A DNA stretch of 64,000 nt, from NCBI GenBank assembly GCA_011525385.1, contig WTGF01000002.1, forward strand, positions 1 to 64,000. The letters are read 5' to 3'. The notes beneath the pieces were generated by a model, which made no database searches, was not told the DNA's origin, and saw only the letters and a list, made by a program, of their open reading frames with translations. A program made the translations under genes and the position numbers. Position 1 is the first letter of the stretch. Each line of letters starts with the position of its first letter. Shown piece after piece: positions 9,448 to 18,778 of this stretch. The stretch is from Chloroflexota bacterium. Its GTDB lineage: Bacteria > Chloroflexota > Anaerolineae > Aggregatilineales > Phototrophicaceae.

Positions 9448-10119
9448 ATGCTAGATCAAATGGACTGGGACATAAGGCTCTTTGTCTATCGCTTGTTCGC
9501 AAGTCGAGGCTTTCCTCCCAACGTCGAAGAAATCACCCGGCATTTCCACATGGCTGTCCCCGGTACAAAACGAGCTTTGCATCGACTGCATAAGTCTCAT
9601 GCGCTATTTCTGCGTCCCGGCTCGGATGACATCCTGATGGCGAATCCTTTGTCCGCGGTCGCTACCGACTATCAAGTCAGCATCGGCAAAAGACGCCTGT
9701 ATGCCAACTGCGCCTGGGACGCCCTCGGCATCCCGGCAATGCTGCATGCGGACGCGAGAATTGCAGCGCGCCATCCGCTCGACCGCGATCTGGTTCATTT
9801 CTCAATCGAGGACAGCAGGCTGAGTTCTGAGAGCGAAGGGATCGTACATTTCGCCAAACCCTTCCGGAATTGGTACGATAACCTCATTGATACTTGAGCG
9901 ACTATTCTGTTCTTCCGTGAGGAGAAAGAGGTTGACCAGTGGTGCCGCAAGGAAGGACGAATGAAAGGAGCGCTGCTGTCTTGGCAAAAGGTATGGACGC
10001 TTTCGCAGCGGTGGTATGGCGATCGCATGTCGCCGGCCTTCCGCGGCAGAACGCTGAATGACGCGCGCGCGATATTCGCCTCGCTTGATTTGACCGATGA
10101 TTTCTGGATGGGTGATTAG
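9448..10119 (+). CDS. MerB-family (organomercurial lyase-like) protein, probable selenoprotein with in-frame UGA
   Basis: The frame from 9448 to 10119 encodes 223 residues if the TGA at 9895-9897 is read through; MerB has about 212. The N-terminal 60 residues are a helix-turn-helix-like domain. YANCAWDALGIPAML carries the C-x-x-D motif (Cys88, Asp91), matching MerB Cys96 and Asp99. The TGA is codon 150, just after NWYDNLIDT and before ATILFFREEKEVDQWC. In MerB this position is catalytic Cys159, spaced 63 residues from Cys96 (here 62). After it, the family C-terminus is intact, including WYGDRMSPAFRGRT and LDLTDDFW, to a TAG at 10117. A SECIS-like hairpin follows the TGA. MerB cleaves C-Hg bonds by protonolysis; whether this protein acts on mercury is unknown, as no mer genes adjoin. 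A nonsense mutation is the alternative. The start may instead be ATG 9460 or TTG 9433; none has a good ribosome binding site. Confidence 0.8.
9905..9930 (+). promoter_or_regulatory. Candidate bacterial SECIS hairpin
   Basis: The arms TTCT-G-TTCT-T-CC (9905-9916) and GG-AGAA-AGAG (9921-9930) give ten base pairs (one T-G wobble), with a bulged G9909, a bulged U9914 and the tetraloop GUGA (9917-9920). The loop GU lies at nt 20-21 after the UGA. In E. coli fdhF, SelB recognises a bulged U and a loop GU at the same distance from the UGA. The hairpin lies inside the coding sequence, as is normal for bacterial SECIS elements. Confidence 0.65.
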
Positions 10120-10163
10120 AATCGGCGAGCAATGGTGACAAAGTTCTGGAACAAGGAGCGGAC

Positions 10164-10892
10164 ATGAGCAAGTCTGGCGAGCTACCCTATCAACGTATAT
10201 TGCTGAAACTGAGCGGAGAAGCCCTGGCGGGAAACAGTGGATTCGGAATTGATCCCGAAAAAGCGGCATACATTGCCCAGCGTGTGCGGGAAGTCTATGA
10301 ATTGGGTATGCAAGTAGCCATCGTCATCGGAGGCGGCAACCTGTGGCGCGGCGAGCCCGCGGCGAAACTCGGCATGGAGCGCAGCACGGCCGATCATATG
10401 GGAATGATCGCTACGGTGATGAATGGATTGGCTCTCCAGGACGCCATCGAGCGGCTAGGCATCATTACCCGCGTACAAACCGCGGTGCAAATGAATTCAA
10501 TTGCTGAACCTTATATCCGCCTGCGCGCGATTCGACACATGGAAAAAGATCGTGTCATCATCCTGACCGGCGGCATCGGCACACCCTATTTCACGACCGA
10601 TTCCGCAGCCGCCCTGCGCGCCAGCGAGATCGATGCTGATGTGATCGTCAAGGCCACCAAAGTGGATGGCGTGTATTCCGACGACCCTGTCCACAACCCA
10701 AATGCGACGCGATTTGGCAGATTGGCCTATCAAGATGTGCTCGAGCGCCATCTACGCGTGATGGATACCACAGCATTCACGCTTTGCCAGGAAAATGAGA
10801 TGCCGATCATTGTGCTGAACTTCTGGAATCCGGACGACTTGGTCAAGGCCTTGCGAGGAGATACATCTGTCGGCACTCTTATCTGCGACTAA
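10164..10892 (+). CDS. pyrH: UMP kinase
   Basis: PyrH phosphorylates UMP to UDP in pyrimidine nucleotide synthesis; it is a hexameric amino-acid-kinase-fold enzyme. Motifs visible are ILLKLSGEALAG at the N-terminus, the glycine loop VIGGGNLWRG, ADHMGMIATVMNGLAL, ILTGGIGTPYFTTDSAAALRA and VKATKVDGVYSDDP. Length 242 residues is typical. The ATG at 10164 has AAGGAG at 10153-10158. It lies 44 nt after the MerB-family gene. The usual downstream partner frr is absent, replaced by a glycosyltransferase gene. Confidence 0.97.
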   Translation: MSKSGELPYQRILLKLSGEALAGNSGFGIDPEKAAYIAQRVREVYELGMQVAIVIGGGNLWRGEPAAKLGMERSTADHMGMIATVMNGLALQDAIERLGIITRVQTAVQMNSIAEPYIRLRAIRHMEKDRVIILTGGIGTPYFTTDSAAALRASEIDADVIVKATKVDGVYSDDPVHNPNATRFGRLAYQDVLERHLRVMDTTAFTLCQENEMPIIVLNFWNPDDLVKALRGDTSVGTLICD

Positions 10893-11010
10893 TGACGACT
10901 GATATCCCTGCCTCCGACGATCGGCGCCGCTGGCGGGCATTGCGGTTATGCCGCTTTCATCGACCATGTTACACTTGGAAACGATTCGTTCATAAATCAA
11001 CTGGAACGAC

Positions 11011-12426
11011 ATGACCGCAAGCGAAGGCAAGCGCATAGCCGTCTTTTCCATGACGCCGCTCTTCCCCGATTTCGCGATGGGCGGCGGGCAAGTTCAACTC
11101 AAGAAGGTTGCGCTTCACCTGGGCGAGCTTGGCCACCGCTTGACTATTCTGTCGACCCGACATGAAGAATCCACCGCGCCGTTCTCGTGGCACGATAACG
11201 TTCACATCAAGCCGATCCTGCGCTTCAAACAGCCCTATCCCGAGCCCTATTTTACGCCCCTTTACAACATCGCTAATGCAATGCGCGCCGTCGGCGACGC
11301 TCTCGTCGAGGCGGATATTCACTACAGTCACGACGGCGGTCTGATTTTCCCCTATGTCTACAGAGACAAACCAACCATCTTTTCCATGCGCAGCATCATC
11401 TATCCGGAGACCTTGCAATCCGCCCTGCTCTTCCAAGGTGACGAATGGATCTTGCCCTCCGAGCATACCAGAGCGTCCTACGCTGCGGTTGTCTCGCAGT
11501 TTTGTCCCGATGTCGAATCGAGAATGCATGCCATCCATAACGGTTTCGACTGGCAGAAATTTCGCTATACCGAACCGGATGCCATCTTCGACGTGATACC
11601 GAAAACGATAGCGGAGTGTCCGATCCTGTTATTCCCGCACAGGCCGGATTTGAATAAGGGTATCTACGAAGTGGTTAAGGTGGCGAGAAGTCTCGTCTAT
11701 GACTATGGTTGGACTGATCTGCGCGTTCTGGTGCCGCGCGGCCTGGACGCGGAAACGGAACCGGGCACTCGCGCCTACTATGAGCGGTTGCGGCAAGAGA
11801 TTGGCTCGACCGGACTGACTGACAGCTTTTACTTCCACGATTGGATACACGAAGATTTGATCGCGGAATACTACAGCATCGCCGATGTGACCATGTGCAT
11901 CGGCAACTGCGTCGAGACCTTCGGCAATACGCCATTCGAATCTCTGGGCTGTGGCACGCCGCCGATTCTGTCACGCGTCTCGACCTACCGGGATCTTTTC
12001 TCGGACGAACATGTTGATCGGGTCGACTACGGCGACATCGACCGGGCGGCTGAACACGCGCATAACATATTGAGCGAAAAACGGCGCACGTCGCCAGCGA
12101 CGCTGCATTACCTCAAGAGCGAGTTCTCGCTCGAGAAAATGGTGACGCGCTACGCGGATGTGATCCTCAACGCACAGAAGAAACCAGCGCTAAGCTACCG
12201 AATTCCAAAACTCAGTAAAAACACTTTGTATCGCAAGGCGCCTTGGTGCTATCTCTCAGAGCGCTTCGGGATCTACCATGATTTCCGTGCAGACTACAAC
12301 GAGGACAGCCTGCTAGTCTCGACCTTGCGCGCGAATCCGGACGGCTTCGCAGGCAAGTGCGTCGATTCCGCAACGCTACATGATTGGCTCGACAACGGAT
12401 ACGTGGTGCCCCGGGTAAATGCCTAA
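11011..12426 (+). CDS. GT4-like glycosyltransferase
   Basis: A 471-residue GT-B-fold glycosyltransferase. The N-terminal Rossmann half has the glycine-rich GGGQVQLKKVALHLGELGHR and LTILSTRHEE. The C-terminal half has FPHRPDLNKGIYEVVKVA, FHDWIHEDLIAEYYSIADV and CVETFGNTPFESLGCGTPPI, where the E-x-x-x-x-x-x-E-S/A type nucleotide-sugar-binding block of GT4 is recognisable. There is no membrane segment. The last 80 residues, including RKAPWCYLSERFGIYHDF, extend beyond the usual fold. Donor and acceptor are unknown. It stands alone between pyrH and the TPR gene. Confidence 0.8.
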   Translation: MTASEGKRIAVFSMTPLFPDFAMGGGQVQLKKVALHLGELGHRLTILSTRHEESTAPFSWHDNVHIKPILRFKQPYPEPYFTPLYNIANAMRAVGDALVEADIHYSHDGGLIFPYVYRDKPTIFSMRSIIYPETLQSALLFQGDEWILPSEHTRASYAAVVSQFCPDVESRMHAIHNGFDWQKFRYTEPDAIFDVIPKTIAECPILLFPHRPDLNKGIYEVVKVARSLVYDYGWTDLRVLVPRGLDAETEPGTRAYYERLRQEIGSTGLTDSFYFHDWIHEDLIAEYYSIADVTMCIGNCVETFGNTPFESLGCGTPPILSRVSTYRDLFSDEHVDRVDYGDIDRAAEHAHNILSEKRRTSPATLHYLKSEFSLEKMVTRYADVILNAQKKPALSYRIPKLSKNTLYRKAPWCYLSERFGIYHDFRADYNEDSLLVSTLRANPDGFAGKCVDSATLHDWLDNGYVVPRVNA

Positions 12427-12562
12427 GTGCAGTCACAAGCGATCCGGCAGATTCTCGAATTAGCTGCATTTGCATCTGCGCTGCGACAGAAGCGCGAACG
12501 CTGCGTAGTACTGGAGTACATGCTATACTGACTTCAGGTTAAGTGCTTGGGAAATCCAACCT

Positions 12563-13498
12563 ATGGCAGTTGTCAGCGAATTGATAGACGTCGGCCTGGC
12601 ATTGAAGCAGCAAGGCAAACTCAAGGCTGCTATCGAACATTTTCGGCAGTTGCAGGCGACATATCCCGAAAACGCCAGGATCATGTTCGAATTGGCAGTA
12701 TGCTGGTCGGCCTTCGATGTTCCCGAACAAGCGCTTCCGCTCTATCGCGACTTGCTTGCCCGTCCCAAAGGCAAGGGCCTGCCAGCGAAGGACCTGCCGC
12801 GTCTTTACACCAGGCTCGGCGCCGCGCTTTATGCCCTGCAGGAATATGATGAAGCCTTGTCGATTCTGGACGATGGGCTGCGCCTCCATCCGTCTTATCG
12901 CCCCTTGCGCGCCTATCGCATCTTCGCCCTGCAAGCCGCCGAGATGCCCGGAAGCGCGCTATATGACGCGCTTGAGCTAATGCTGGAGTCGCTGGCGCCT
13001 TCCCGCTGGGATACTTTTGAGGATCAGATCCGACAGATCGTTGCAGAAATGCGCGACCCGCATGACGAAGCCGCGATCTCTGCTCACACATCAGAGAACA
13101 AAGCCAAGTCGCAAGCGGTCGAAAACCAAGACCCCCAGACATTGGCGAAGCTGACGGACGGAACTAAATCGCGCCGGTCCAGCAAACTTTCTGCCTCGGC
13201 GCTGGACGATGGTCCGAATGCTGATAAACAGCAAAGCTCAGAAACTGACGGCGAAAACAGAATCACAGTCGACTTGGCAGATCCAATTGAAGAAGATTTT
13301 GAGCTAGACGTACAAGTCGTCAAGCAGAGGTCCAAAACGCGCAAGAACAAAAAAGCTCGGGGCGGGCGCAGCCAGTTGGGCAAGAAGTCGGTACGCATCA
13401 ATATCAGCGATGCGAACGACGAAAGCGACCCTTCTTCCAAGGATGACGCGCCCCCCGCTCCAACCGGCAAGGTTCAGATACCGATTGACAACGATTAA
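12563..13498 (+). CDS. TPR-repeat protein with charged disordered tail
   Basis: A 311-residue protein. The first 150 residues form three to four tetratricopeptide-like helical hairpins (for example ALKQQGKLKAAIEHFRQLQA and ALYALQEYDEALSILDDGL), a scaffold for protein contacts. From about residue 170 the chain becomes low complexity, rich in Lys, Arg, Asp, Ser, with a basic patch KQRSKTRKNKKARGGR near 262, and is probably disordered. It has no signal peptide or membrane segment. Function is unknown; the basic tail may bind nucleic acid or an acidic partner. Confidence 0.75.
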   Translation: MAVVSELIDVGLALKQQGKLKAAIEHFRQLQATYPENARIMFELAVCWSAFDVPEQALPLYRDLLARPKGKGLPAKDLPRLYTRLGAALYALQEYDEALSILDDGLRLHPSYRPLRAYRIFALQAAEMPGSALYDALELMLESLAPSRWDTFEDQIRQIVAEMRDPHDEAAISAHTSENKAKSQAVENQDPQTLAKLTDGTKSRRSSKLSASALDDGPNADKQQSSETDGENRITVDLADPIEEDFELDVQVVKQRSKTRKNKKARGGRSQLGKKSVRINISDANDESDPSSKDDAPPAPTGKVQIPIDND

Positions 13499-13618
13499 GC
13501 GCTTCAGGATTGCTTGCTCGCGCCCTGTTCACCCGCGATCGCTCAAGACTCGGTTCAGATTTGGCTCGCCTTCCTCTATAATCAATTGCCTGTGACATGA
13601 TCAACGCGAAAGGTTCTC

Positions 13619-13795
13619 ATGGTCGTCATTCTTGCGCATGGCGCGCTTGGCCCTTTTGATGAGATCATATTTGTGAGCATCGCTATCATCTTTATAGTTA
13701 TGATGGGCATCAGTTGGCTGCGCAGCCAGGGATTGCCCGAATTAGAGGATGATGCGGCAGAATCAGCAGACGGCGAGCATTTTGAACTGGAGTAA
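13619..13795 (+). CDS. Small single-pass membrane protein
   Basis: An open frame of 58 residues, too short for most gene finders. It has one hydrophobic helix (IIFVSIAIIFIVMMGISWL, about residues 16-34) and an acidic C-terminal tail (ELEDDAAESADGEHFELE). A GAAAGG ribosome binding site lies 5 nt before the ATG, and the stop is 9 nt before the VOC gene, so it looks like the first gene of a four-gene run ending with dtd. Function unknown. Confidence 0.6.
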   Translation: MVVILAHGALGPFDEIIFVSIAIIFIVMMGISWLRSQGLPELEDDAAESADGEHFELE

Positions 13796-13804
13796 AGGAA
13801 AGTC

Positions 13805-14194
13805 ATGAGACTAGAGCATGCAGCGTTCAACGTGAAAGATGTTAAAGCATTTGCGGCTTGGTATGCCGAACATCTGGAAATGGAGATCGTTCGTTCCTTC
13901 GACGAACCGCCGTTCATCCACTTTTTGGCGGATTCGGCAGGCAAGAGCCTGATCGAAGTTTACAGCAATCCCCTGGGCGAGTTCGTCGCCTACGGCGATT
14001 ATCATCCGGTCACATTTCACCTGGCCTTCGCGGTCGACGACATGGAAGCGGCGCGGCAGCGCCTGGTAGCTGCCGGCGGCACACTGGACGGCGATGTCGA
14101 TACGACGCCGACAGGCGACAAGCTGGCCTTCGTGCGCGATCCCTGGGGCTATACGATTCAACTCGTACAGCGCGTGAAGCCCATGCTGGATTGA
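13805..14194 (+). CDS. VOC/glyoxalase-like protein
   Basis: A 129-residue vicinal-oxygen-chelate fold protein. The N-terminal MRLEHAAFNVKDVKAFAAWY is a typical first beta-alpha-beta module with the metal-ligand His at position 5. The second module contains HPVTFHLAFAVDDMEAARQRL, and the end FVRDPWGYTIQLVQR carries the D-P-x-G-x-x-I-x-L/F signature. Metal binding is likely; the reaction (lyase, dioxygenase, resistance protein) cannot be told. AAAGGAAAG precedes the ATG. Confidence 0.85.
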   Translation: MRLEHAAFNVKDVKAFAAWYAEHLEMEIVRSFDEPPFIHFLADSAGKSLIEVYSNPLGEFVAYGDYHPVTFHLAFAVDDMEAARQRLVAAGGTLDGDVDTTPTGDKLAFVRDPWGYTIQLVQRVKPMLD

Positions 14195-14257
14195 GCCGCG
14201 GCGGGCAAACATCAATTGCGGCTTGGCGAAACGAAGATCGCAACTTGAGGAAACCGG

Positions 14258-14545
14258 ATGAACATCCAATTCGACTTGCGAAGCGAAGGCGAAGCGCTAC
14301 CGGAGGCTTTCCTCGACGAGACGGAACTTGAGCAAATGTTTGAAAGCACGCGGCGCTCGATCGGGGCGGGTTTGCGCCGCAAGTTTCGCGATGTACTTTG
14401 CGCCGAACACGAGCAAGCGCCAACATTCCTGATCACTGGCGTCTACGACAAGGAAAAAGAAGAAATGGACATTCAGTACCACGTAGATACCTGTTGCCGT
14501 TACTTCTTGCTGCGCGTGATGCAGATTCTCAATCAACAGGGCTAG
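14258..14545 (+). CDS. Hypothetical small soluble protein
   Basis: A 95-residue acidic protein without recognised domain. It contains an amphipathic helix (about residues 22-48), then strand-like segments PTFLITGVYD and EMDIQYHVDTCCRYFLLRVM with a Cys-Cys pair, and ends in a helix. It sits 63 nt after the VOC gene and 13 nt before dtd, in what is probably one transcript. Confidence 0.65.
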   Translation: MNIQFDLRSEGEALPEAFLDETELEQMFESTRRSIGAGLRRKFRDVLCAEHEQAPTFLITGVYDKEKEEMDIQYHVDTCCRYFLLRVMQILNQQG

Positions 14546-14558
14546 CGGAGAACATATC

Positions 14559-15008
14559 ATGAGAGTACTGTTGCAACGCGTGAGCGCCGGATCAGTAACC
14601 GTGGACGGCAAAGTCTGCGGGGCGATTGAAGGTGGATTCGTGGCGCTGGTCGGGGTCGCTCACGACGATACCCAAGTGGAGGCGGAGCGTTTGGCCAAGA
14701 AGACCGCCAACTTGCGCGTTTTCTCGGACGACGATGGCAAGATGAATCTGTCGCTCCTCGATATCAACGGAGGCGCTTTGGTTGTTTCGCAATTCACCCT
14801 GTATGCCGACGCTCGCAAGGGCCGTCGTCCCAGCTATATTGACGCCGCTCCGCCACAGCAAGCCGAACCGCTGGTGTCGCGTTTCGCCCAATGCCTGCAA
14901 GCCGCTGGCGTGAAGCGCGTTGAAGGCGGGATCTTCGGCGCGCTGATGCAAGTCGAAATCCATAATGACGGTCCAGTGACCATCATGCTTGATAGCGACC
15001 TTTTGTAA
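14559..15008 (+). CDS. dtd: D-aminoacyl-tRNA deacylase
   Basis: DTD hydrolyses D-amino acids and glycine from mischarged tRNAs. The 149-residue sequence shows the start MRVLLQRVSAGSVTVDGK, the catalytic SQFTLYAD motif (SQxTL) and the C-terminal N-x-GPVT motif (HNDGPVTIMLDS), which together form the Gly-cisPro chiral filter pocket of this family. Length and both motifs are standard. It is the last gene of the short run beginning at 13619. Confidence 0.96.
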   Translation: MRVLLQRVSAGSVTVDGKVCGAIEGGFVALVGVAHDDTQVEAERLAKKTANLRVFSDDDGKMNLSLLDINGGALVVSQFTLYADARKGRRPSYIDAAPPQQAEPLVSRFAQCLQAAGVKRVEGGIFGALMQVEIHNDGPVTIMLDSDLL

Positions 15009-15091
15009 GTCACGCTTAAAGTACAATCAAAAAGCGGCTCTTTCCGATCCGCCTTCGCTTATCTGATTTGTATGTCGCCAGGCAGGAGTTC

Positions 15092-16516
15092 TTACTCATC
15101 TTCCTCGCGCAGCGGCAGAACATTCGGCCAGACCGAGGCATGGTGCTCATAGGCATCGATGCCAATTCTGTCGGCTTCCGGATCAACATGCAAGATATCG
15201 GCGGCTTTTAATACGCCGAACATCACGAAGCTGGCGACTGCTGTCCAAATCGCCACCACGGCGACACCGACAACTTGCGCGCCGAGCGTGTCCAAGGTGC
15301 CGCCATCCAGCAAGCTGGGGGCCCCAAGCGCGGCGGAACCAACGATACCGATCATTAGCGTGCCGAAGGCGCCACAAGCGCCGTGTACCGAAAAGGCGCC
15401 TACTGCGTCGTCAATCTTCATGGATTCAACCACGCTGACCGAAATGACCACGACGATGCCAGACAAAGCGCCAATGACTAGCGCGCCGAGCGGCGTGACC
15501 GCTGCGCATCCCGCTGTGATGCCCACCAAGCCCGCCAAGGAGCCATTCAAGATGAAGCTGACGTTCCAATTCTGCGTCAGGAAATAGGTGTAGAACATAG
15601 CGCCAAGCGCGCCGGCGGCTGCGGCGAGTGTGGTATTCACGGCAACCAATCCCATGGTATTCGGGTCGCTCGCGCCCAGGGTCGAGCCGACATTAAAGCC
15701 GTACCAGCCAAACCAGAGGATGAATGTTCCTAATGCGGCAATGCCCAGGTTGGAGGCCGCCGGGGGCCGTCCGAAGACGCGACCAGCGCGGGGACCCACC
15801 ATATAAGCGCCGACCAGAGCGACGATGCCGCCGGTCATGTGCACGATGGTTGATCCGGCAAAATCAATGAATCCTTGCGCGGCGATCCAGCCGCCGCCCC
15901 AGGTCCAGAAAACGACTACCGGATAGATAATCGCGCCCAGAATCGCGCTGTAAATCAGCTTTCCGACAAAGTTCGTGCGTTCCGCCATTGCCCCCGTGGC
16001 AATGGTCGCGGCCGCGCCAGCAAAAGCGAACTGGAAGAAGAAACCCGCCAAAAGAGCGCCATCGCCGTCACCGGAACCGTCAGCGCCGCCTAACAAAAGC
16101 GGGATGTTGGCCGGCGTCAGACCGCCCCCATCCATCCCGGCATCGTAGGTGCCGTAGGCGATGCCGTAGCCAACGATGAAGAAGACAATGCCCGTGATAC
16201 AGGCGTCCATGAAGTTCTCGGCGAGCGAATTGACCACCCCCGTTTCGCGGATCATGCCGCCTTCCAGCATGGCGAAGCCGGCCTGCATGAAGAAGACCAG
16301 GAAGCCCGCCAGCAGAATCCAGGTTATGTCCAGATTAGACTGGACTGCCGCGGCCGCCGACATAGCATCGTCGACCGTCATTTCCACCATTTCTTCGGCG
16401 GCGGCGTCCTCTGCGGGAGGGTCGTCTTGCGCGATGGCATCAAAGCCGAAGCTATACAAGACCGCCATACCTATCAAAATGGACAAAAGCCGGTAAAGCA
16501 TCTTGCGCTTATTCAT
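15092..16516 (-). CDS. amt: Ammonium transporter (Amt family)
   Basis: A 474-residue membrane protein with an N-terminal signal-like segment (about residues 8-30), a short acidic Ala/Glu-rich linker and eleven membrane helices. The twin pore histidines are visible in STIVHMTGGIVALVGAYM and AFSVHGACGAFGTLMIG, and the gating aromatic FQFAFAGAAATIATGAMAER is present. It conducts NH3/NH4+ across the cytoplasmic membrane. The ATG at 16516 has GGAGGG with 6-nt spacing; a further in-frame ATG at 16522 directly abuts that site. No glnK is adjacent, which is unusual since amt and glnK are often linked. Confidence 0.95.
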   Translation of the reverse strand: MNKRKMLYRLLSILIGMAVLYSFGFDAIAQDDPPAEDAAAEEMVEMTVDDAMSAAAAVQSNLDITWILLAGFLVFFMQAGFAMLEGGMIRETGVVNSLAENFMDACITGIVFFIVGYGIAYGTYDAGMDGGGLTPANIPLLLGGADGSGDGDGALLAGFFFQFAFAGAAATIATGAMAERTNFVGKLIYSAILGAIIYPVVVFWTWGGGWIAAQGFIDFAGSTIVHMTGGIVALVGAYMVGPRAGRVFGRPPAASNLGIAALGTFILWFGWYGFNVGSTLGASDPNTMGLVAVNTTLAAAAGALGAMFYTYFLTQNWNVSFILNGSLAGLVGITAGCAAVTPLGALVIGALSGIVVVISVSVVESMKIDDAVGAFSVHGACGAFGTLMIGIVGSAALGAPSLLDGGTLDTLGAQVVGVAVVAIWTAVASFVMFGVLKAADILHVDPEADRIGIDAYEHHASVWPNVLPLREEDE

Positions 16517-16936
16517 GCGCATCCCTCCACACAGTTCTACTGCTGCATCAACCGATTTTACGTTAAACAGTCTATCGCAGACCTAACTCTTGGAGTCACC
16601 GCAAATCTATCTCAATTCTGGGCAATACTTTTGGCAGTTTTTCACAATCTAACGACTGATTCTCGAACAAACCCGTGTCATCATCTGTAATACTACCACG
16701 AACCGCGCATTATTGACAAGCGACTCAGCCATCAATTCTGAGTTTCTTGTCAGAAATGACTATAAATCCAGAAGAGATTATCGCTTATGCGCCATGTTTT
16801 GACTAATATTGGCTGGATTTTCCGTCTCAGCGATCCGCGTCGGGGCAAATGATTGGGCGCGGCCCAAATCAAGCAGAATACCTTTGTACGTTTTTGACAG
16901 TGGCTTCGCCCCTGCAGGTCGAAGGCGCAAAATGCC
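16517..16936. other. Intergenic region between amt and ribulokinase
   Basis: About 420 nt with no convincing open frame, more AT-rich than the genes around it. It must hold the amt promoter (minus strand). A TTGACA at 16713-16718 on the plus strand has no matching -10. The araB gene reads toward this region and ends at 16937, but no clear terminator hairpin was seen. Confidence 0.4.
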
Positions 16937-18583
16937 TCACGATAAAGCGTCGTGCCTGATCGCTTTGAGACGTTTCATCACATCGTTGGTTCCGCGTCCG
17001 AAGTAATCGTAGAGCAGCCGATACTCGGAGTAGAGTTTGTCATACACCAACTGGTTTTCCGGGATTGGCGTCACGACCCCTTCTTTGAGCTTGCCCATAT
17101 TCGCGGCGGCTGCTTGTATATTTGGGTAAATGCCCGCCGCCACAGCAGCGTGCATGGCCGATCCCAGCGCAGGCGCTTGCGCCGAACCGGAGAGCTTGAA
17201 GGTTCTGCCCGTGACATCGGCATAGATCTGCCGCAACAGCGCGTTTTTCTCCGGCAATCCACCGGCCGCAACCAATTCTTTCACTTCGACGCCCTTCGCT
17301 TCAAAGGCTTCGATTATTTCGCGCGTGCCAAATGCCGTCGCTTCAATAAGCGCCCGATAAATCTCAGGCGCTCGTGTCGCCAGCGTCATACCTAGGATCA
17401 TGCCGTTCAGATCAACATCGACCAGAGTGCTACGGTTGCCGTTCCACCAATCCAACGCGATCAGCCCGTGTTCGCCAACTCGCTGCTTCGCGGCTTCCTG
17501 TTCCAAATACTCGTGTATGCCAATGCCCGCGCCTGCGGCTGCCTCATGGTACTCAGGCGGCACGGCATTGTCGACGAACCAAGCGAAGATGTCCCCGACG
17601 GCGCTTTGACCGGCCTCGTAGCCGTACAATCCGGGAATGACACCCCCCTTGACAACGCCACACATGCCGTCAACCACTTTCAAATCGGCGCCGGACAAAA
17701 TATGGCAGGTGGAGGTACCCATCACCATCACCATGACGCCCGGGTCTGTGGCTTTGACCGCTGGCGCCGTGACATGGGCGTCTACATTGGCTACCGCAAC
17801 CGCGATCCCAGCCGGCAATCCCGTCATCCCCGCCATCTCGACGGTTAAGCCCCCGGCCCTTTCACCCAGTTCGGCAAATTCCCGGCCGATTTTCTCGTCC
17901 ACTACGTTTTCAAAAGCCGGATCCAGCGCTCTGAAATAGGCTTTGGAGGGGAAATCACCATCTTGCACCAGCGCTTTGTACCCGGCCGTACAGGTGTTGC
18001 GCGTTTCCACACCGGTCAATTGCCAGATCACCCAATCCGCCGCTTCCACGAATTTATCGATCTGGGCATAAATGTCGGGTCGTTCTTGCACGATCTGCAG
18101 CAACTTGCTGAAGAACCACTCGGACGAGATCTTGCCGCCGTAGCGCGGCAGCCAGCTTTCGCCCATTTGCCTGGCGGTTTCATTGATCTGGTCGGCCTGG
18201 CGTTGCGCGGCATGATGCTTCCACAACTTGATGTAGGCATGAGGCTCGTCCTTCAGCTCAGCCAGGAAACAGAGTGGCGTGCCATCGGCCTTGGTCGGCA
18301 TGGGGGAGCTCGCTGTGAAGTCGATGCCGATCCCCTTGACATCGGCAGGATCGACGCCGCTTTCGCTCAAAACTGCCGGAACTGTGTTAGCAAAAACATC
18401 AATATAGTCTTGCGGATGCTGCAGCGCCCAGTCCGGCGGCAATCGCTTGCCCGAAGGCAAAGTTTCGTCCATGACCGCGTGCGGATATTCGAACACTGCC
18501 TCGGCAATCTCGCCGCCATCGCAGGTATCGACCAGAACCGCGCGCCCGGACAATGTTCCGAAATCGAGCCCAATGGTATACAT
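16937..18583 (-). CDS. araB: Ribulokinase (FGGY family)
   Basis: A 548-residue FGGY carbohydrate kinase; ribulokinases are about 550-560, longer than xylulokinases or glycerol kinases. Features are the start [18 protein letters not shown] (phosphate-1 loop), [28 protein letters not shown], typical of Ara[14 protein letters not shown], and [19 protein letters not shown] near the C-terminus. It phosphorylates L-ribulose to L-ribulose 5-phosphate in arabinose catabolism. No araA or araD is nearby. The ATG at 18583 has AGAAGAGG at good spacing. Confidence 0.9.
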   Translation of the reverse strand: MYTIGLDFGTLSGRAVLVDTCDGGEIAEAVFEYPHAVMDETLPSGKRLPPDWALQHPQDYIDVFANTVPAVLSESGVDPADVKGIGIDFTASSPMPTKADGTPLCFLAELKDEPHAYIKLWKHHAAQRQADQINETARQMGESWLPRYGGKISSEWFFSKLLQIVQERPDIYAQIDKFVEAADWVIWQLTGVETRNTCTAGYKALVQDGDFPSKAYFRALDPAFENVVDEKIGREFAELGERAGGLTVEMAGMTGLPAGIAVAVANVDAHVTAPAVKATDPGVMVMVMGTSTCHILSGADLKVVDGMCGVVKGGVIPGLYGYEAGQSAVGDIFAWFVDNAVPPEYHEAAAGAGIGIHEYLEQEAAKQRVGEHGLIALDWWNGNRSTLVDVDLNGMILGMTLATRAPEIYRALIEATAFGTREIIEAFEAKGVEVKELVAAGGLPEKNALLRQIYADVTGRTFKLSGSAQAPALGSAMHAAVAAGIYPNIQAAAANMGKLKEGVVTPIPENQLVYDKLYSEYRLLYDYFGRGTNDVMKRLKAIRHDALS

Positions 18584-18778
18584 GAAGCAACCTCTTCTCG
18601 TTTGCCTTAGTCTGCGGCGTATATTGTCACAAATCTATCATTCAAGTGCAAACTTAATCCGATTCTCATCAACTTGCGCTTATCAACCAGGCGCTTTATC
18701 CGCTAAAATCTCTTTAATGGATTGTTTAGAACTTTCCATAACAATCATCACCGGATTCTGAATTCAAGGTAAGCGCCA

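Noticed and set aside
9898..10163. A 266-nt non-coding gap between a 154-residue gene and pyrH
   Set aside because: The stretch 9898-10119 is in frame with the upstream gene and encodes the conserved C-terminal part of the MerB family, so it is coding sequence behind an in-frame TGA.
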